Assembly (NCBI RefSeq): GCF_001644035.1
Contig: NZ_LUUG01000065.1
Location: 16,669 to 80,668 of the forward strand
Reading direction: 5' to 3'
DNA length: 64,000 nt
Source of the DNA: Methylomonas methanica
Lineage (GTDB): Bacteria; Pseudomonadota; Gammaproteobacteria; Methylococcales; Methylomonadaceae
Program-made: the position numbers and the translations under genes
Shown: piece after piece, positions 15,265 through 24,425 of the stretch
Layout of the letters: every line of letters begins with the position of its first letter
Numbering within the stretch: the first letter of the stretch is position 1
The notes under the pieces: generated by a model
Databases searched by the model: none
The model's input: only the letters and a program-made list of their open reading frames with translations
Told to the model about the DNA's origin: nothing

Positions 15265-17460
15265 CTAAAGCGCGGTCGGCGGATTAGCGAATTGGAACGT
15301 TTGCGAGGCGGATTTTTTGGCGGCATCCATGGCCGCTTGCTTCAGCGCTTCGGTATTGTCGGCATCATAAGGGCAGATGGCGATACCGATACGACAATTG
15401 AGTTGGGCTGTGTCGTGTTCCAGCGCAAACGGTTCGGCGAGTTTTTCGATAATTAATTTAGCGATGCGCTCCACGCTGTCGATTTTTTCCAGCTCGGTGA
15501 GGATAATCGCAAATTCCGCACCATCCATTCGCGCTACCAAATCGGTTTCCCGGACATTAGCCAGCACCCGTTGCGCGGCTTCCTGCAAAATGCTGTCGCC
15601 TTGCGCATAACCGAAGCGCTCGTTAATCTCTTTGAAGTGCTCGATGTCTACCACCAGCAAGGCCAAAAACCAGCCACCGCGCTGCGCTTTCTTAATGTCT
15701 TGCTCCAGTCTGTCGTAAAACAGGCGGCGGTTGCCAATACCGGTGAGCGGATCTAAATTAACCTGTTTCCACAGTTGTTCTTCACCGAGCTTGCGCTGGG
15801 TAATGTCGAAAAACAGGCCGATGCGCTTTAGCGGTATACCGTTGCGGTCGAAAATGGTGTTGATGTTGAGCTGCTCGACATAGAGTTCGCCGTTTTTACG
15901 TCTATTCCAGATTTCGCCCTGCCACTTCCCTTTGGTATTGATGATTTGCCACATGGCTTGGAAAAAACTATCGTCATGCCGGCCAGAACCCAGAATCCGG
16001 GCGTTCTTGCCGATTATGTCTTCGGCGGAATAACCGGTAATGCGGCTGAATGCCGGGTTAATCGAGACGATAGTGGCATCCGCTTCGGTGATCATCATCG
16101 CTTCGCTGCAATTTTGGTAAAACAACATGCCTAGTTGCCGATCTTCTTCGGCCAATTTGTATGTGGTGATGTCTTGCAGAATACCGGTCATGCGCGGGCT
16201 ATTGCCGAGTTGGTGACAACCGGAGCCGCGAATCCAGCGGATTTCGCCGTCGATGCGGCGAATGCGGCATTCGAAATCCCAATTGCTGTGCGTGGTGAGG
16301 GCATGCTGGAAACCGGCATTGACCATGTCGCGATGCTCCGGTGCCACATGGCCGAGAAAAGTATGATATGTCCATTGCGGTAGCAGATGGCTGTAGCCGA
16401 AGATTTGATCGTGTATGTCTGTGCGTTGCACCGAATAATCTTGTAAGTCCAGGTCCCAGGCGCCGGTATCGATGGTTTCCAATGCAAAACTCAAGCGGGC
16501 TTCGCTTTGTTTTAGAGCCTGGTTGATTTGTTGTTGATGGAATAAAGTCAGGGCTAGCGGTATGCCCACGCTAGCCAGGATGAACAAATAAAACCAGATA
16601 TTTAACAGGCCGCTTTGCAGATGTGCGGTGGCGAATGAGCCCAACTGATGCAACAAACCCCACAGGGATTGAATGGCGGTCATAGTCACCAAAAGCAACA
16701 CGCCGTGCCGGCCGAATCTGACCGCCGCCCAAACCACAAACAGGAAGGCCCAATAGGTTTGGCCGTAAACGCTCAGCAGGTTGGGGAACCAGCTTAAAAA
16801 CACGGCTTGGCCGCTCAGAAAACTTGTTGCAATAAATGCCAGCGTTTCCAAAGCGCGTTTGGGGGCGAACCAGTCTTTCGGCCAGTTTCGCCATATCAGA
16901 ATTAAAGGCGTGACCAAGGCGATTCCCAATACATCGGCCATCCACCAGTGCAGCATACTGGGCAGCAGGGCGTCGGCAGGCAGATACTTGCTTAAAAACA
17001 AAGTCATGGGGCCGATCAGGGCGCTGAAGCAGGCGGCGATGATGCCTGTCAATGTCAGCCAGGCAAAATCCCGAGGATGCCGTAGCGATAAAGAAAAGCC
17101 TGGGTTGCCGAGCAGCAGCCAGGCGCCAAGCCAGGATTCCAGGATATTGCCGGTAGCGATGCTGGCGGAGATTAGCCAGGAGTCGCCGACCAGCATGCCG
17201 GCAAGAAAGGCGCCGATGAACACGCCCGGCCAATAGCGCTTACCGCCCAATAGAAAGGTGGCCATCCCCAGGCCGGCGGGAAACCAAACCAGCGTGACAT
17301 TGCCGTTGTCGGAAAAAAAAGCCAATACCAGTTTGGCCAACATGGCGTAGAGCAGGGCTATACCGACTATTTTTAGTCCAACGATGTTGCGCGGAGTAAA
17401 GCCCATGAGGTTTTGGAATGTGTGCTTGTAAGCTGAAAAGTGTATATCAGTAGTCTGCAT
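15265..17460 (-). CDS. MASE1-PAS-PAS-GGDEF protein with degenerate GGDEF active site
   Basis: A 731-residue membrane protein. The N-terminal about 310 residues are an eight-helix MASE1 sensor (TLVWFPAGLGMATFLLGGKR, PGVFIGAFLAG). Two PAS domains follow (about 325-440 and 450-570), then a GGDEF-fold domain beginning DPLTGIGNRRLFYDRL. The active-site loop reads RMDGAEF instead of RLGGDEF, and the metal-binding FKxIN region is altered (VVDIEHFKEINERFGYAQGD), so diguanylate cyclase activity is doubtful. The inhibitory-site motif RETD, five residues before the loop, is intact. By analogy with known degenerate GGDEF receptors, the protein may bind c-di-GMP rather than make it. It is convergent with phoR and unlikely to share a transcript. 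Confidence 0.9.
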   Translation of the reverse strand: MQTTDIHFSAYKHTFQNLMGFTPRNIVGLKIVGIALLYAMLAKLVLAFFSDNGNVTLVWFPAGLGMATFLLGGKRYWPGVFIGAFLAGMLVGDSWLISASIATGNILESWLGAWLLLGNPGFSLSLRHPRDFAWLTLTGIIAACFSALIGPMTLFLSKYLPADALLPSMLHWWMADVLGIALVTPLILIWRNWPKDWFAPKRALETLAFIATSFLSGQAVFLSWFPNLLSVYGQTYWAFLFVVWAAVRFGRHGVLLLVTMTAIQSLWGLLHQLGSFATAHLQSGLLNIWFYLFILASVGIPLALTLFHQQQINQALKQSEARLSFALETIDTGAWDLDLQDYSVQRTDIHDQIFGYSHLLPQWTYHTFLGHVAPEHRDMVNAGFQHALTTHSNWDFECRIRRIDGEIRWIRGSGCHQLGNSPRMTGILQDITTYKLAEEDRQLGMLFYQNCSEAMMITEADATIVSINPAFSRITGYSAEDIIGKNARILGSGRHDDSFFQAMWQIINTKGKWQGEIWNRRKNGELYVEQLNINTIFDRNGIPLKRIGLFFDITQRKLGEEQLWKQVNLDPLTGIGNRRLFYDRLEQDIKKAQRGGWFLALLVVDIEHFKEINERFGYAQGDSILQEAAQRVLANVRETDLVARMDGAEFAIILTELEKIDSVERIAKLIIEKLAEPFALEHDTAQLNCRIGIAICPYDADNTEALKQAAMDAAKKSASQTFQFANPPTAL

Positions 17461-17570
17461 TCTCCAGTTTTTCCTGCCGGTTTTAATGCGAAGCGGTCGA
17501 GAAAATCGCAGACAAGCAAGCGGATAACTCTATAATTGCCCGCATTTTTGAGCTAGACCGAGGAGAGGGG

Positions 17571-18977
17571 ATGATTTCCGAAACGGTTGTTGAGTTATCG
17601 CGGGCGCAGTTTGCGCTGCATGCGGTGCAATATTTTCTATTCGTACCGTTGACGCTGGGTTTGTCGCTATTGTTGGCGGGCTTGGAATCCTGGTTTGTCA
17701 TCAGCGGGCAGGAGGTTTACCAGCGGCTGACGCAATTTTGGGGCAAGCTGTTTGCCATCGGTTTTGGCTTAAGCATGGCCTCTTCGCTGGCAATCGCCTG
17801 CCAATTCGGGGCCAACTGGTCGTATTTTTCGCATTATGTCGGCGATGTGTTTGCCATGCCTTTATTATTAGGTTTTGCCGGTTTGTTCATAGCCGCCAAT
17901 GGGCTGGGCTGGTTTTTATTTGGCTGGCAGCGCTTGGGCAAAGGCACGCATCTGGGTGTAACTTGGCTAATTGCTATCGGCTGTCACGTCAGTTTGTTCG
18001 GTTTTCTGCTGGCCAGTGGCTGGATGCAAAATCCAGTGGGTGGGGAATTAAATCCCCAAACGCTGCGCCTGGAGTTGCTTGATTTGTCGCTGGTGCTGAG
18101 CAATCCGCTGGCCTGGGCGAAATTTGTACATAGCCTGCTGGCCAGTTATGTGGTGGCCGCCGGTTTTGTGTTGGCTATCAGCGCTTACTATTTAATTAAG
18201 CAGCGCGAAACCGAGTTGGCACAGTGTTCTTACCGCATCGCGGCCGCTTTTGGTTTGCTGACGGTGATCGCTACCATGGCGATAGGCGATACCAGCGTTT
18301 ACGGCGCCGGCGCTATGCAGCACAACAAGCTGGCGGCAATTAACGGTCTGCCCAATGACGCGGCACTGGAACAAAATCGCCAGCGCATCGGCAATGGCGT
18401 AAAAGCCTATGCCCTGCTGCAAGAATTGCGCGACGACAAAAAGGAGCCGGAATTGCTGGCGGCATTTGCCGCCGCCAAAGTAGATTTGGGCTATGCCTTA
18501 TTGCTGAAGCGTTGGCGGGAGAGCGTGACCGACGCCAGTCCGGCGCAGATAGAACAAGCCGTGCATGCCAGCGTGCCGGCTACCGCGCCCTTGTATTGGG
18601 GATATAGATTGATGATTGCGGCTGGCGCATTGCTGGTGCTGCTGTTTTTAGCGGCAAATGCCGTCAATATCCTCGGTTGGCGCCATACCTGGTTATTTAA
18701 GGCCAGTGTTTATGCCTTACCTCTGCCGTGGCTGGCGAGCGCCAGCGGCTGGTTTATCTCGGAATTCGGCCGGCAGCCCTGGCTGGTCGCCGATATGCTG
18801 CCCACCTGGCAAGGGGTTTCCACGCTGACTGTCGCCGATGTAGCAGTCAGCCTAGTGGCTTATGGTTTGGCGTATGCCGGGCTGCTGGCTTTGGCTGTGA
18901 TGTTAACTTTAAAATTTATCGAGCAGGGCAGCGCCGACGCGTTGCCGATTAACCAGGAGCCAAGTCATGTTGCTTGA
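17571..18977 (+). CDS. cydA: Cytochrome bd-type oxidase subunit I, divergent
   Basis: A 468-residue multi-helix CydA homologue with a strong ribosome binding site (GAGGAGAGG). Conserved family blocks: ELSRAQFAL, FWGKLFAIGFGL, FGANWSYFSHYVGD, FGWQRLGK, SGWMQNP, KFVHSLLASYV (histidine ligand of heme b558), LMIAAG (methionine ligand of b558), NKLAA and SEFGRQPW. Compared with E. coli CydA (recalled), the histidine at position 19, a heme d ligand, is Tyr (QYFLF for YHFLF). The segment holding Glu99 and Glu107 (PLLLGFAGLFIAANGLGWFL) has no acidic residue, and Glu257 is Asn. The quinol loop is short. So the quinol/b558 side looks retained and the oxygen-reducing side altered. Its stop overlaps cydB by 11 bases. 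Whether it reduces O2 is open. Confidence 0.88.
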   Translation: MISETVVELSRAQFALHAVQYFLFVPLTLGLSLLLAGLESWFVISGQEVYQRLTQFWGKLFAIGFGLSMASSLAIACQFGANWSYFSHYVGDVFAMPLLLGFAGLFIAANGLGWFLFGWQRLGKGTHLGVTWLIAIGCHVSLFGFLLASGWMQNPVGGELNPQTLRLELLDLSLVLSNPLAWAKFVHSLLASYVVAAGFVLAISAYYLIKQRETELAQCSYRIAAAFGLLTVIATMAIGDTSVYGAGAMQHNKLAAINGLPNDAALEQNRQRIGNGVKAYALLQELRDDKKEPELLAAFAAAKVDLGYALLLKRWRESVTDASPAQIEQAVHASVPATAPLYWGYRLMIAAGALLVLLFLAANAVNILGWRHTWLFKASVYALPLPWLASASGWFISEFGRQPWLVADMLPTWQGVSTLTVADVAVSLVAYGLAYAGLLALAVMLTLKFIEQGSADALPINQEPSHVA

Positions 18978-20058
18978 TTATGAAATGCTGCGCTTGGTCT
19001 GTTGGGGCGTGTTGGGCTTGTTTGTCATGGGTTTTGTGCTGAGCAGCGGTATCGAGATCGGCGTCAGCATGCTGTTACCCTTTTTAAATGCTTCCGAACC
19101 ACAGCACGCAGGGCTGGTTGCCAGATTGGCGCCAACCAGCGCCGGCAATCAGGTTTGGCTATTGGTGACCATCGGTGTGTTGTTTGCCGGCTGGCCGACG
19201 GTGTATGCGGCGACGTTTGCCAGTTTTCAGCCATTGCTGTTGTTGACAGTTTTATCGCTGTTCGTGCGGCCTTTGGGTTGGTATTTCAGAACTAGCGTGA
19301 CTCGCGAGGACTGGCTGAAAAAATGGGATAAAGCCCTGTTTATTAGTGGCTTGCTGCCGGCGGCGCTGTTGGGGGTGATGGCCGGCAATCTATTGAAAGG
19401 TGTGCCGTTTCATTTGGCCAGCGATATGCACATTGCTTTTCTGGGCAGTTTTTCCGGGCTGTTCAGTCCGTTTGCGTCGCTGGTCGGCGCTACCTGCGTA
19501 GCGTTATTGACAGTGCATGGCGCGATTTATCTGCAAACGCATACCCAAGACGCGCTTTATCAGCGTAGCAAAGCGTTGGCAATGTCCGGCGGCCTGGCGT
19601 TTTTGGTGTTGTTTGCGCTGGCGGGCGGCTGGATTACCCATTTGGAAGGCTATCACGTTAGTACCGACATCATGCCGAATGGCCTTTCCAATCCCTTGAC
19701 CAAATTTGTGAAGCGCGGCGACGGCTTATGGCTGGACAATTACGAGCATGAACCGGCCTTATGGGCGTTGCCAGCTTTGGCCTTTGTGTGCGGGATAGCC
19801 GCGTTGGTGTTGTCGCGTCTGGATAAGGCTTATTGGGCGTTGCTGGCCAGTGCGGTGACGGTGGTGATGGTGATTTTGACCATGGGTGTGTCCATGTTTC
19901 CGTTTTTGGCGCCGTCCAACATATCTTTGAATAGTTCGCTGACTATATGGGATGCCAGCGCCAGCCTAACTAGCTTAAGTGCGCTGCTGTGTTTGACCGG
20001 CGTACTGCTGCCGCTTATGGCGATTGCCACGCGCGGCCTGTATAAAATGTTACCTTGA
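18967..20058 (+). CDS. cydB: Cytochrome bd-type oxidase subunit II, divergent
   Basis: A 363-residue CydB homologue with about nine membrane helices. Conserved stretches: DYEMLRLVCWGVLG, AGNQVWLL, LFAGWPTVYAATFA, RPLGWYFR, GNLLKGVPF, SNPLTKFV, MFPFLAPS and LTIWDAS. E. coli CydB has WDGNQVW, where the Asp (Asp58) is part of the proton route; here it is SAGNQVW. The DGFDMGV segment is SGIEIGV, losing the first Asp. These losses match those in the partner CydA, implying co-evolution rather than random decay. The gene overlaps cydA and is clearly co-translated. No CydX-like small subunit gene follows within 110 bases. Confidence 0.88.
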   Translation: MLLDYEMLRLVCWGVLGLFVMGFVLSSGIEIGVSMLLPFLNASEPQHAGLVARLAPTSAGNQVWLLVTIGVLFAGWPTVYAATFASFQPLLLLTVLSLFVRPLGWYFRTSVTREDWLKKWDKALFISGLLPAALLGVMAGNLLKGVPFHLASDMHIAFLGSFSGLFSPFASLVGATCVALLTVHGAIYLQTHTQDALYQRSKALAMSGGLAFLVLFALAGGWITHLEGYHVSTDIMPNGLSNPLTKFVKRGDGLWLDNYEHEPALWALPALAFVCGIAALVLSRLDKAYWALLASAVTVVMVILTMGVSMFPFLAPSNISLNSSLTIWDASASLTSLSALLCLTGVLLPLMAIATRGLYKMLP

Positions 20059-20170
20059 GTCCGGGCGTGGCCATTTCGCAAGCACTACATGCATCGAGAC
20101 TTCCTTAACCGGCATAACTCTGCTAAAACCTAGTTTCCTAACAACTATAACTAATAAAGGTAGGCGCATC

Positions 20171-20749
20171 ATGAAGAAAATTCTTAATCACACCCTGATC
20201 GGCGTTCTGGCGTTTATCCCGATTATGGTGATTGTACAAATCGTCTTGTTCGTAAAAGACCGGTTAACCGATTTGTTTCAGTTCGTTTACGGCTACTCCG
20301 ACAATTATCTGGTGACATTTCTGCTGTTCGGCGCCAGTTTTGCCACCATTACCTATGTGGGACATCGGGTCAGCATGGGCCGGTTTTCCATCATCGCGAT
20401 GTTCGAAAATCTGATCGAGCGGATTCCGCTATTAAGCACGATTTACCGCGTGACCAAAAAACTGGTGAATATGATTGCCGGGCATCAGTTGCAAGAACCG
20501 CGAGAAGTGGTTTACATCGAATATCCGAAAGAAGGCATTTGGGTGCCCGCCTATGTCACCAACAAAACCGAAGACCGTTATGTGTTGTTTGTACCGACAT
20601 CGCCCAACCCTACCTCGGGTTTTGCGGTGATTGTCCACGAATCGAAAGTGATCAAGTCGGACATGAGCATCGAACAAGTGACCAGCTTTATCATCAGCGT
20701 GGGCGCCGATTTCGAGAAAGTCTCTGAAATATCCCGGCTACCCAAGTAA
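20171..20749 (+). CDS. DUF502 family membrane protein
   Basis: A 192-residue inner-membrane protein with two N-terminal helices (about residues 10-32 and 50-75). The conserved DUF502 stretches follow: ERIPLLSTIYRVTKKLV, REVVYIEYPKEGIWV, and FVPTSPNPTSGF. Function is unknown in bacteria; related proteins occur in plants (COV family). AAAGGTAGG precedes ATG 20171. It is followed by a good terminator and so is probably a single-gene unit or the tail of the cydAB transcript 112 bases upstream. Confidence 0.9.
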   Translation: MKKILNHTLIGVLAFIPIMVIVQIVLFVKDRLTDLFQFVYGYSDNYLVTFLLFGASFATITYVGHRVSMGRFSIIAMFENLIERIPLLSTIYRVTKKLVNMIAGHQLQEPREVVYIEYPKEGIWVPAYVTNKTEDRYVLFVPTSPNPTSGFAVIVHESKVIKSDMSIEQVTSFIISVGADFEKVSEISRLPK

Positions 20750-20758
20750 GTTTGTCCG

Positions 20759-20793
20759 TTTGTTGCAGCGATGACCTATCCGCTGCAACAAAA
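20759..20793 (+). terminator. Terminator hairpin after the DUF502 gene
   Basis: TTTGTTGCAGCG pairs perfectly with CGCTGCAACAAA around a ten-base loop, ten bases after the stop codon. It is a strong stem, A/T flanked on both sides. Confidence 0.7.
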
Positions 20794-20834
20794 CCTCTTC
20801 TCGGCTTGATGCCGTATCAGCTAATCGGACTGCC

Positions 20835-21326
20835 ATGCACGATCCAAGCTATTTACTCGCCGAAGCGCTCGGCAATCGTCTAAACGCGCTGAATCTATGT
20901 CTGGCTTTGGCTGAGTCCTGCACCGGCGGCGGCATAGCCAAGGCAATCACCGATGTACCGGGCAGTTCCGGCTGGTTCGATCGCGGTTTCGTCACGTACA
21001 GCAACGATGCCAAGATCGACATGCTGGGCGTCAAACCGGAGACTTTGGCGAGAGTAGGGGCGGTTAGCGAAGAGACTGCTTTGGAAATGGTCGCGGGCAC
21101 GTTGACGCATAGCCTTGCCAATTTGGCACTGGCTGTCACCGGCATTGCCGGGCCGGACGGCGGCACGCCTGTAAAGCCGGTCGGAACGGTATTTATCGCC
21201 TGGCAAAAACGCGGCGCTAACGGGGCTTGCTTGAAGAAACAATTCAGCGGCGACCGGCAGTCGATACGGCAACAGGCGACGCTGTTTTGTTTACAGCAAA
21301 TTTTACAATTGCTGGAAAACACTTAA
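20835..21326 (+). CDS. pncC: Nicotinamide-nucleotide amidase (CinA C-terminal family)
   Basis: Hydrolyses NMN to nicotinate mononucleotide in the pyridine nucleotide salvage cycle. The 163 residues match stand-alone PncC: ALAESCTGGGIAKAITDVPGSS, RGFVTYSNDAK, GAVSEETALEMV, AVTGIAGPDGGTPVKPVGTVFIAW and F-x-GDRQSIRQQA. In E. coli and many relatives pncC lies next to recA; here it is free-standing. Confidence 0.93.
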   Translation: MHDPSYLLAEALGNRLNALNLCLALAESCTGGGIAKAITDVPGSSGWFDRGFVTYSNDAKIDMLGVKPETLARVGAVSEETALEMVAGTLTHSLANLALAVTGIAGPDGGTPVKPVGTVFIAWQKRGANGACLKKQFSGDRQSIRQQATLFCLQQILQLLENT

Positions 21327-21519
21327 CCTCGGCGTTTTGTGTTCCTACCGAATTAGCTGACAAATAATAATCAAACTATTTCCATCGGCTGTTTCGCCAT
21401 TAGCCTGAGTGCAATCGCGTCCGTATGTTTGAGCAGGGCTGGATCCGCCAAAAAGCTTTTAACCCCGGCCGACAAGTTACGCTAAAATGCCGCTTCTTTT
21501 CCTTGCGGATGTTGTCGCC

Positions 21520-22305
21520 ATGTTGAAAAAACTCTTTCTTTCCACAGCTGTTTCCTTGTTGTTAAACGCTTGCGCCACCAGTCCTACCGGTCGTTCGCAG
21601 TTTATCTATATGCCGGACAATCAGGTCGATCAGATGGGTTTGCAAGCCTTCAGCAGTATGAAGAGCAAAAACCCGATCAGCGGCAATCAGCGCTACAGCC
21701 AGTTCGCCCAATGCGTGGCGTACGCCATTACTCAGCAAACCGGCGGGCAATGGGAAGTGGTGGTGTTTGAAGACGAATCCTTGAATGCCTTTGCCTTGCC
21801 CGGTAACAAAATCGGTGTGCATACCGGTCTGATCAATCTGGTGGATAATCAGGACCAACTGGCGGCGGTAATCGGTCATGAAATCGGCCACGTGTTATCC
21901 AGACACAGCAACGAGCGTTTGTCGCAGGAAACGGCGGTCAGCACAGGCTTGGCCATGGTGCAAGCGGTAACTCAGCCGCAAACTGCGTTGGGGCAAACCG
22001 CGTTAGGTCTATTGGGTGTCGGCGCCCAGTACGGCGTAATCCTACCGTACAGTCGGATTCACGAAACCGAAGCCGATACCATCGGTTTGGATTTAATGGC
22101 CAAAGCCGGTTTCGATCCGCGCCAGAGCGTGAATCTGTGGTTGAAAATGGACAAAGCCGCGCAAGGCGGCCAGCCTATCGAGTTTATGTCTACGCATCCG
22201 TCGCATGCCAGTCGCATCGATAATTTGAATCAAAATATGGGCAGAGCCGTCCAGCTACAGCAACAAGCCTGGGGGGGCGGCAGACAACCGCGTTGCAGCA
22301 AATAA
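21520..22305 (+). CDS. M48 family metalloprotease lipoprotein (LoiP/YcaL-like)
   Basis: A 261-residue zinc protease with a lipoprotein signal (MLKKLFLSTAVSLLLNAC, Cys18 as lipid site), so it is placed in the periplasm and probably anchored in the outer membrane. The catalytic HEIGH motif is in AAVIGHEIGHVLSRHS, and the third zinc ligand is in HETEADTIGLDLMAKAGFDP. SMSTHPSHASRI-type FMSTHPSHASRID is conserved in this group. Relatives (LoiP, YcaL, BepA-like) act in outer-membrane protein quality control. ATG 21520 is chosen because it begins the lipoprotein signal; an upstream in-frame ATG at 21487 would spoil it. The stop overlaps dapC (TAATG). Confidence 0.9.
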   Translation: MLKKLFLSTAVSLLLNACATSPTGRSQFIYMPDNQVDQMGLQAFSSMKSKNPISGNQRYSQFAQCVAYAITQQTGGQWEVVVFEDESLNAFALPGNKIGVHTGLINLVDNQDQLAAVIGHEIGHVLSRHSNERLSQETAVSTGLAMVQAVTQPQTALGQTALGLLGVGAQYGVILPYSRIHETEADTIGLDLMAKAGFDPRQSVNLWLKMDKAAQGGQPIEFMSTHPSHASRIDNLNQNMGRAVQLQQQAWGGGRQPRCSK

Positions 22306-23504
22306 TGAACCCGTATTTATCCCAGTTACATCCGTACCCGTTTGAAAAGCTTGCCACGCTGAAACAAGGCATTACGCCGCCGGCTGGGAAGCCGCACATT
22401 GCCTTGTCGATTGGCGAACCCAAACACGCTACTCCGCATTTTATTCAGGAAGCTTTGTTGCGGCATTTGCACGGCTTAACCCAATACCCCACTACCAAAG
22501 GCTTACTGGAACTCCGGCAGACCATCGCCGATTGGACGTGCCGCCGCTTCGGAATTCCGGCCGGTGGTGTGGATGCCGAGACCCAGGTTTTGCCAGTCAA
22601 CGGTACCCGCGAAGCCTTGTTTTCGCTGGCGCAAGCCGTAATCGATCCGGCCGACAAGCCGGTGGTGATTATGCCCAACCCGTTTTATCAGATCTACGAA
22701 GGCGCGGCCTTGCTGGCCGGTGCCGAGCCGTATTATCTGAATACGGTCGAGGCCGACGGCTACTTGCCGGACTTTGACAGCGTGCCGGAGGCGATTTGGC
22801 AACGTTGCCAATTGATTTTTATTTGCTCGCCCGGCAACCCGACAGGCACGGTGTTGACACAAGCCGATCATCTGAAATTGTTCGCTCTGGCTGACCAGTA
22901 CGATTTTGTCATCGCCTCCGACGAGTGTTACACCGAGCTTTACGACGACGAAGCCAATCCGCCGCAAGGTTTGTTGCAAAGCGCTTATCAGGCCGGCAAT
23001 ACCGATTTCAAACGCTGCGTTATTTTCCAAAGCCTGTCCAAACGTTCCAACGCGCCCGGCTTGCGCTCCGGCTTTGTCGCCGGCGATGCCGAGGTGTTGA
23101 AACAGTATTTCAAATACCGCACCTACCACGGCTGCCCCATGCCGGTGCCGACCCAGCATGCCAGCATCGCCGCCTGGAATGACGAGGAACACGTCAAGCA
23201 CAACCGCCAGTTGTACCGCGACAAGTTCAGCGCGTTTATCGAGATTTTGCAGGAGGTGTGCGACATCAGCCGCCCGCCGGCCAGCTTTTACATCTGGCTG
23301 AAGACGCCGATCTCGGATACGGAGTTTGCGCGTGAGTTGTTTGCCCAGCAAAACATTACGGTGTTGCCGGGGAGTTATCTGTCACGCGATAGCGGAGGCA
23401 TCAACCCCGGCGCCAACCATGTGCGGATAGCCTTGGTAGCGCCTATCGAAGAATGTATCGAGGCCGCGAAACGGATAAAAACGTTCATTAATAGTCTTTC
23501 GTAG
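22305..23504 (+). CDS. dapC: N-succinyldiaminopimelate aminotransferase
   Basis: A 399-residue class I/II PLP-dependent aminotransferase. Motifs: ALSIGEPKHATP, YPTTKGLLELRQTIA, NGTREALFSLAQ, PNPFYQIYEGAALLAGAEP, ICSPGNPTGTV, ASDECYTELYD, and the PLP lysine in SLSKRSNAPGLRSGFVAGD. The similarity to proteobacterial DapC and the neighbouring dapD identify the reaction: N-succinyl-2-amino-6-oxopimelate plus glutamate to N-succinyl-LL-diaminopimelate, in lysine and peptidoglycan precursor synthesis. Translation is coupled to the M48 protease gene by TAATG. Confidence 0.92.
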   Translation: MNPYLSQLHPYPFEKLATLKQGITPPAGKPHIALSIGEPKHATPHFIQEALLRHLHGLTQYPTTKGLLELRQTIADWTCRRFGIPAGGVDAETQVLPVNGTREALFSLAQAVIDPADKPVVIMPNPFYQIYEGAALLAGAEPYYLNTVEADGYLPDFDSVPEAIWQRCQLIFICSPGNPTGTVLTQADHLKLFALADQYDFVIASDECYTELYDDEANPPQGLLQSAYQAGNTDFKRCVIFQSLSKRSNAPGLRSGFVAGDAEVLKQYFKYRTYHGCPMPVPTQHASIAAWNDEEHVKHNRQLYRDKFSAFIEILQEVCDISRPPASFYIWLKTPISDTEFARELFAQQNITVLPGSYLSRDSGGINPGANHVRIALVAPIEECIEAAKRIKTFINSLS

Positions 23505-23579
23505 GCTGGGTAGAGCGCAGCGAAACCCAGCGTGAAACGCTTTAAGCTGGGTTTGCGCTATCGCTCCTACCCAGCCTAC
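23501..23579 (+). repeat. Long REP-type palindrome between dapC and dapD
   Basis: GTAGGCTGGGTAGAGCG at the left pairs with CGCTCCTACCCAGCCTAC at the right, and internally AAACCCAGC pairs with GCTGGGTTT, giving a nested hairpin of 79 bases that begins inside the dapC stop codon. It shares the GGCTGGGTT/AACCCAGCC core with the hairpin at 8517. It could act as a terminator or mRNA processing site between two genes of one pathway. Confidence 0.8.
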
Positions 23580-23606
23580 ATTATTTCAACTTAACCCCGA
23601 GAAACC

Positions 23607-24425
23607 ATGTCAAATTTGGAAACCATCATCAACGACGCCTTCGAAAATCGCGCCGATATCAGCCCATCCACCGTCTCAGCCGAAGTCCGCAACGCGGTTG
23701 CCGAAGTCTTGAATATGCTCGACAAGGGCGAAGCCCGCGTTGCCGAGAAAAAAGACGGCGATTGGGTGACCAATCAATGGCTGAAAAAAGCCGTGCTGCT
23801 GTCGTTTCGGATCAATGAAAACAAGGTGATCGAAAGCGGCGATGTGCGCTATTACGACAAAGTGCCGACCAAATTCGGTCAATACAGCGAAGCCGATTTT
23901 GCTCAAGCCGGCGTCCGCGTGGTGCCGAATGCGGTTGCCCGTTACGGTTCCTACATCGCCCCCGGCGCGATCCTGATGCCGTCTTACGTCAATATCGGCG
24001 CTTACGTTGATAGCGGCACCATGGTGGATACCTGGGTAACAGTCGGCTCCTGCGCGCAAATCGGTAAAAATGTGCATTTGTCCGGCGGCGTCGGCATCGG
24101 CGGCGTTTTGGAACCGCTGCAAGCCAATCCGACCATCATCGGCGACAACTGTTTCATCGGCGCCCGCTCCGAAATCGTTGAAGGCGTGATCGTCGAAGAC
24201 AACTGTGTCGTGTCGATGGGCGTCTACATCGGTCAAAGCACCAAGATTTTCAACCGCATGACCGGCGAAGTCACTTATGGCCGCATTCCTGCCGGCTCCG
24301 TGGTCGTCTCTGGCAACCTGCCCTCCAAAGACGGCAGCCACAGCCTGTATTGCGCGGTGATCATCAAGCAGGTGGATGAAAAAACCCGCAGCAAAACCGG
24401 GATTAATGAGTTGTTGCGGGATTGA
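23607..24425 (+). CDS. dapD: 2,3,4,5-tetrahydropyridine-2,6-dicarboxylate N-succinyltransferase
   Basis: Succinylates tetrahydrodipicolinate in the succinylase branch of lysine/DAP synthesis. The 272-residue protein has the helical N-terminal domain and a left-handed beta-helix built of hexapeptide repeats ([40 protein letters not shown]), then [27 protein letters not shown] and the C-terminal [12 protein letters not shown]. It lies 100 bases after dapC with a palindrome in the gap, and dapE is 3 kb further on. Confidence 0.96.
   Translation: MSNLETIINDAFENRADISPSTVSAEVRNAVAEVLNMLDKGEARVAEKKDGDWVTNQWLKKAVLLSFRINENKVIESGDVRYYDKVPTKFGQYSEADFAQAGVRVVPNAVARYGSYIAPGAILMPSYVNIGAYVDSGTMVDTWVTVGSCAQIGKNVHLSGGVGIGGVLEPLQANPTIIGDNCFIGARSEIVEGVIVEDNCVVSMGVYIGQSTKIFNRMTGEVTYGRIPAGSVVVSGNLPSKDGSHSLYCAVIIKQVDEKTRSKTGINELLRD

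Noticed and set aside
20059..20170. Search for a CydX-type small subunit after cydB
   Set aside because: The only short frame (14 codons) is not hydrophobic and lacks CydX features.
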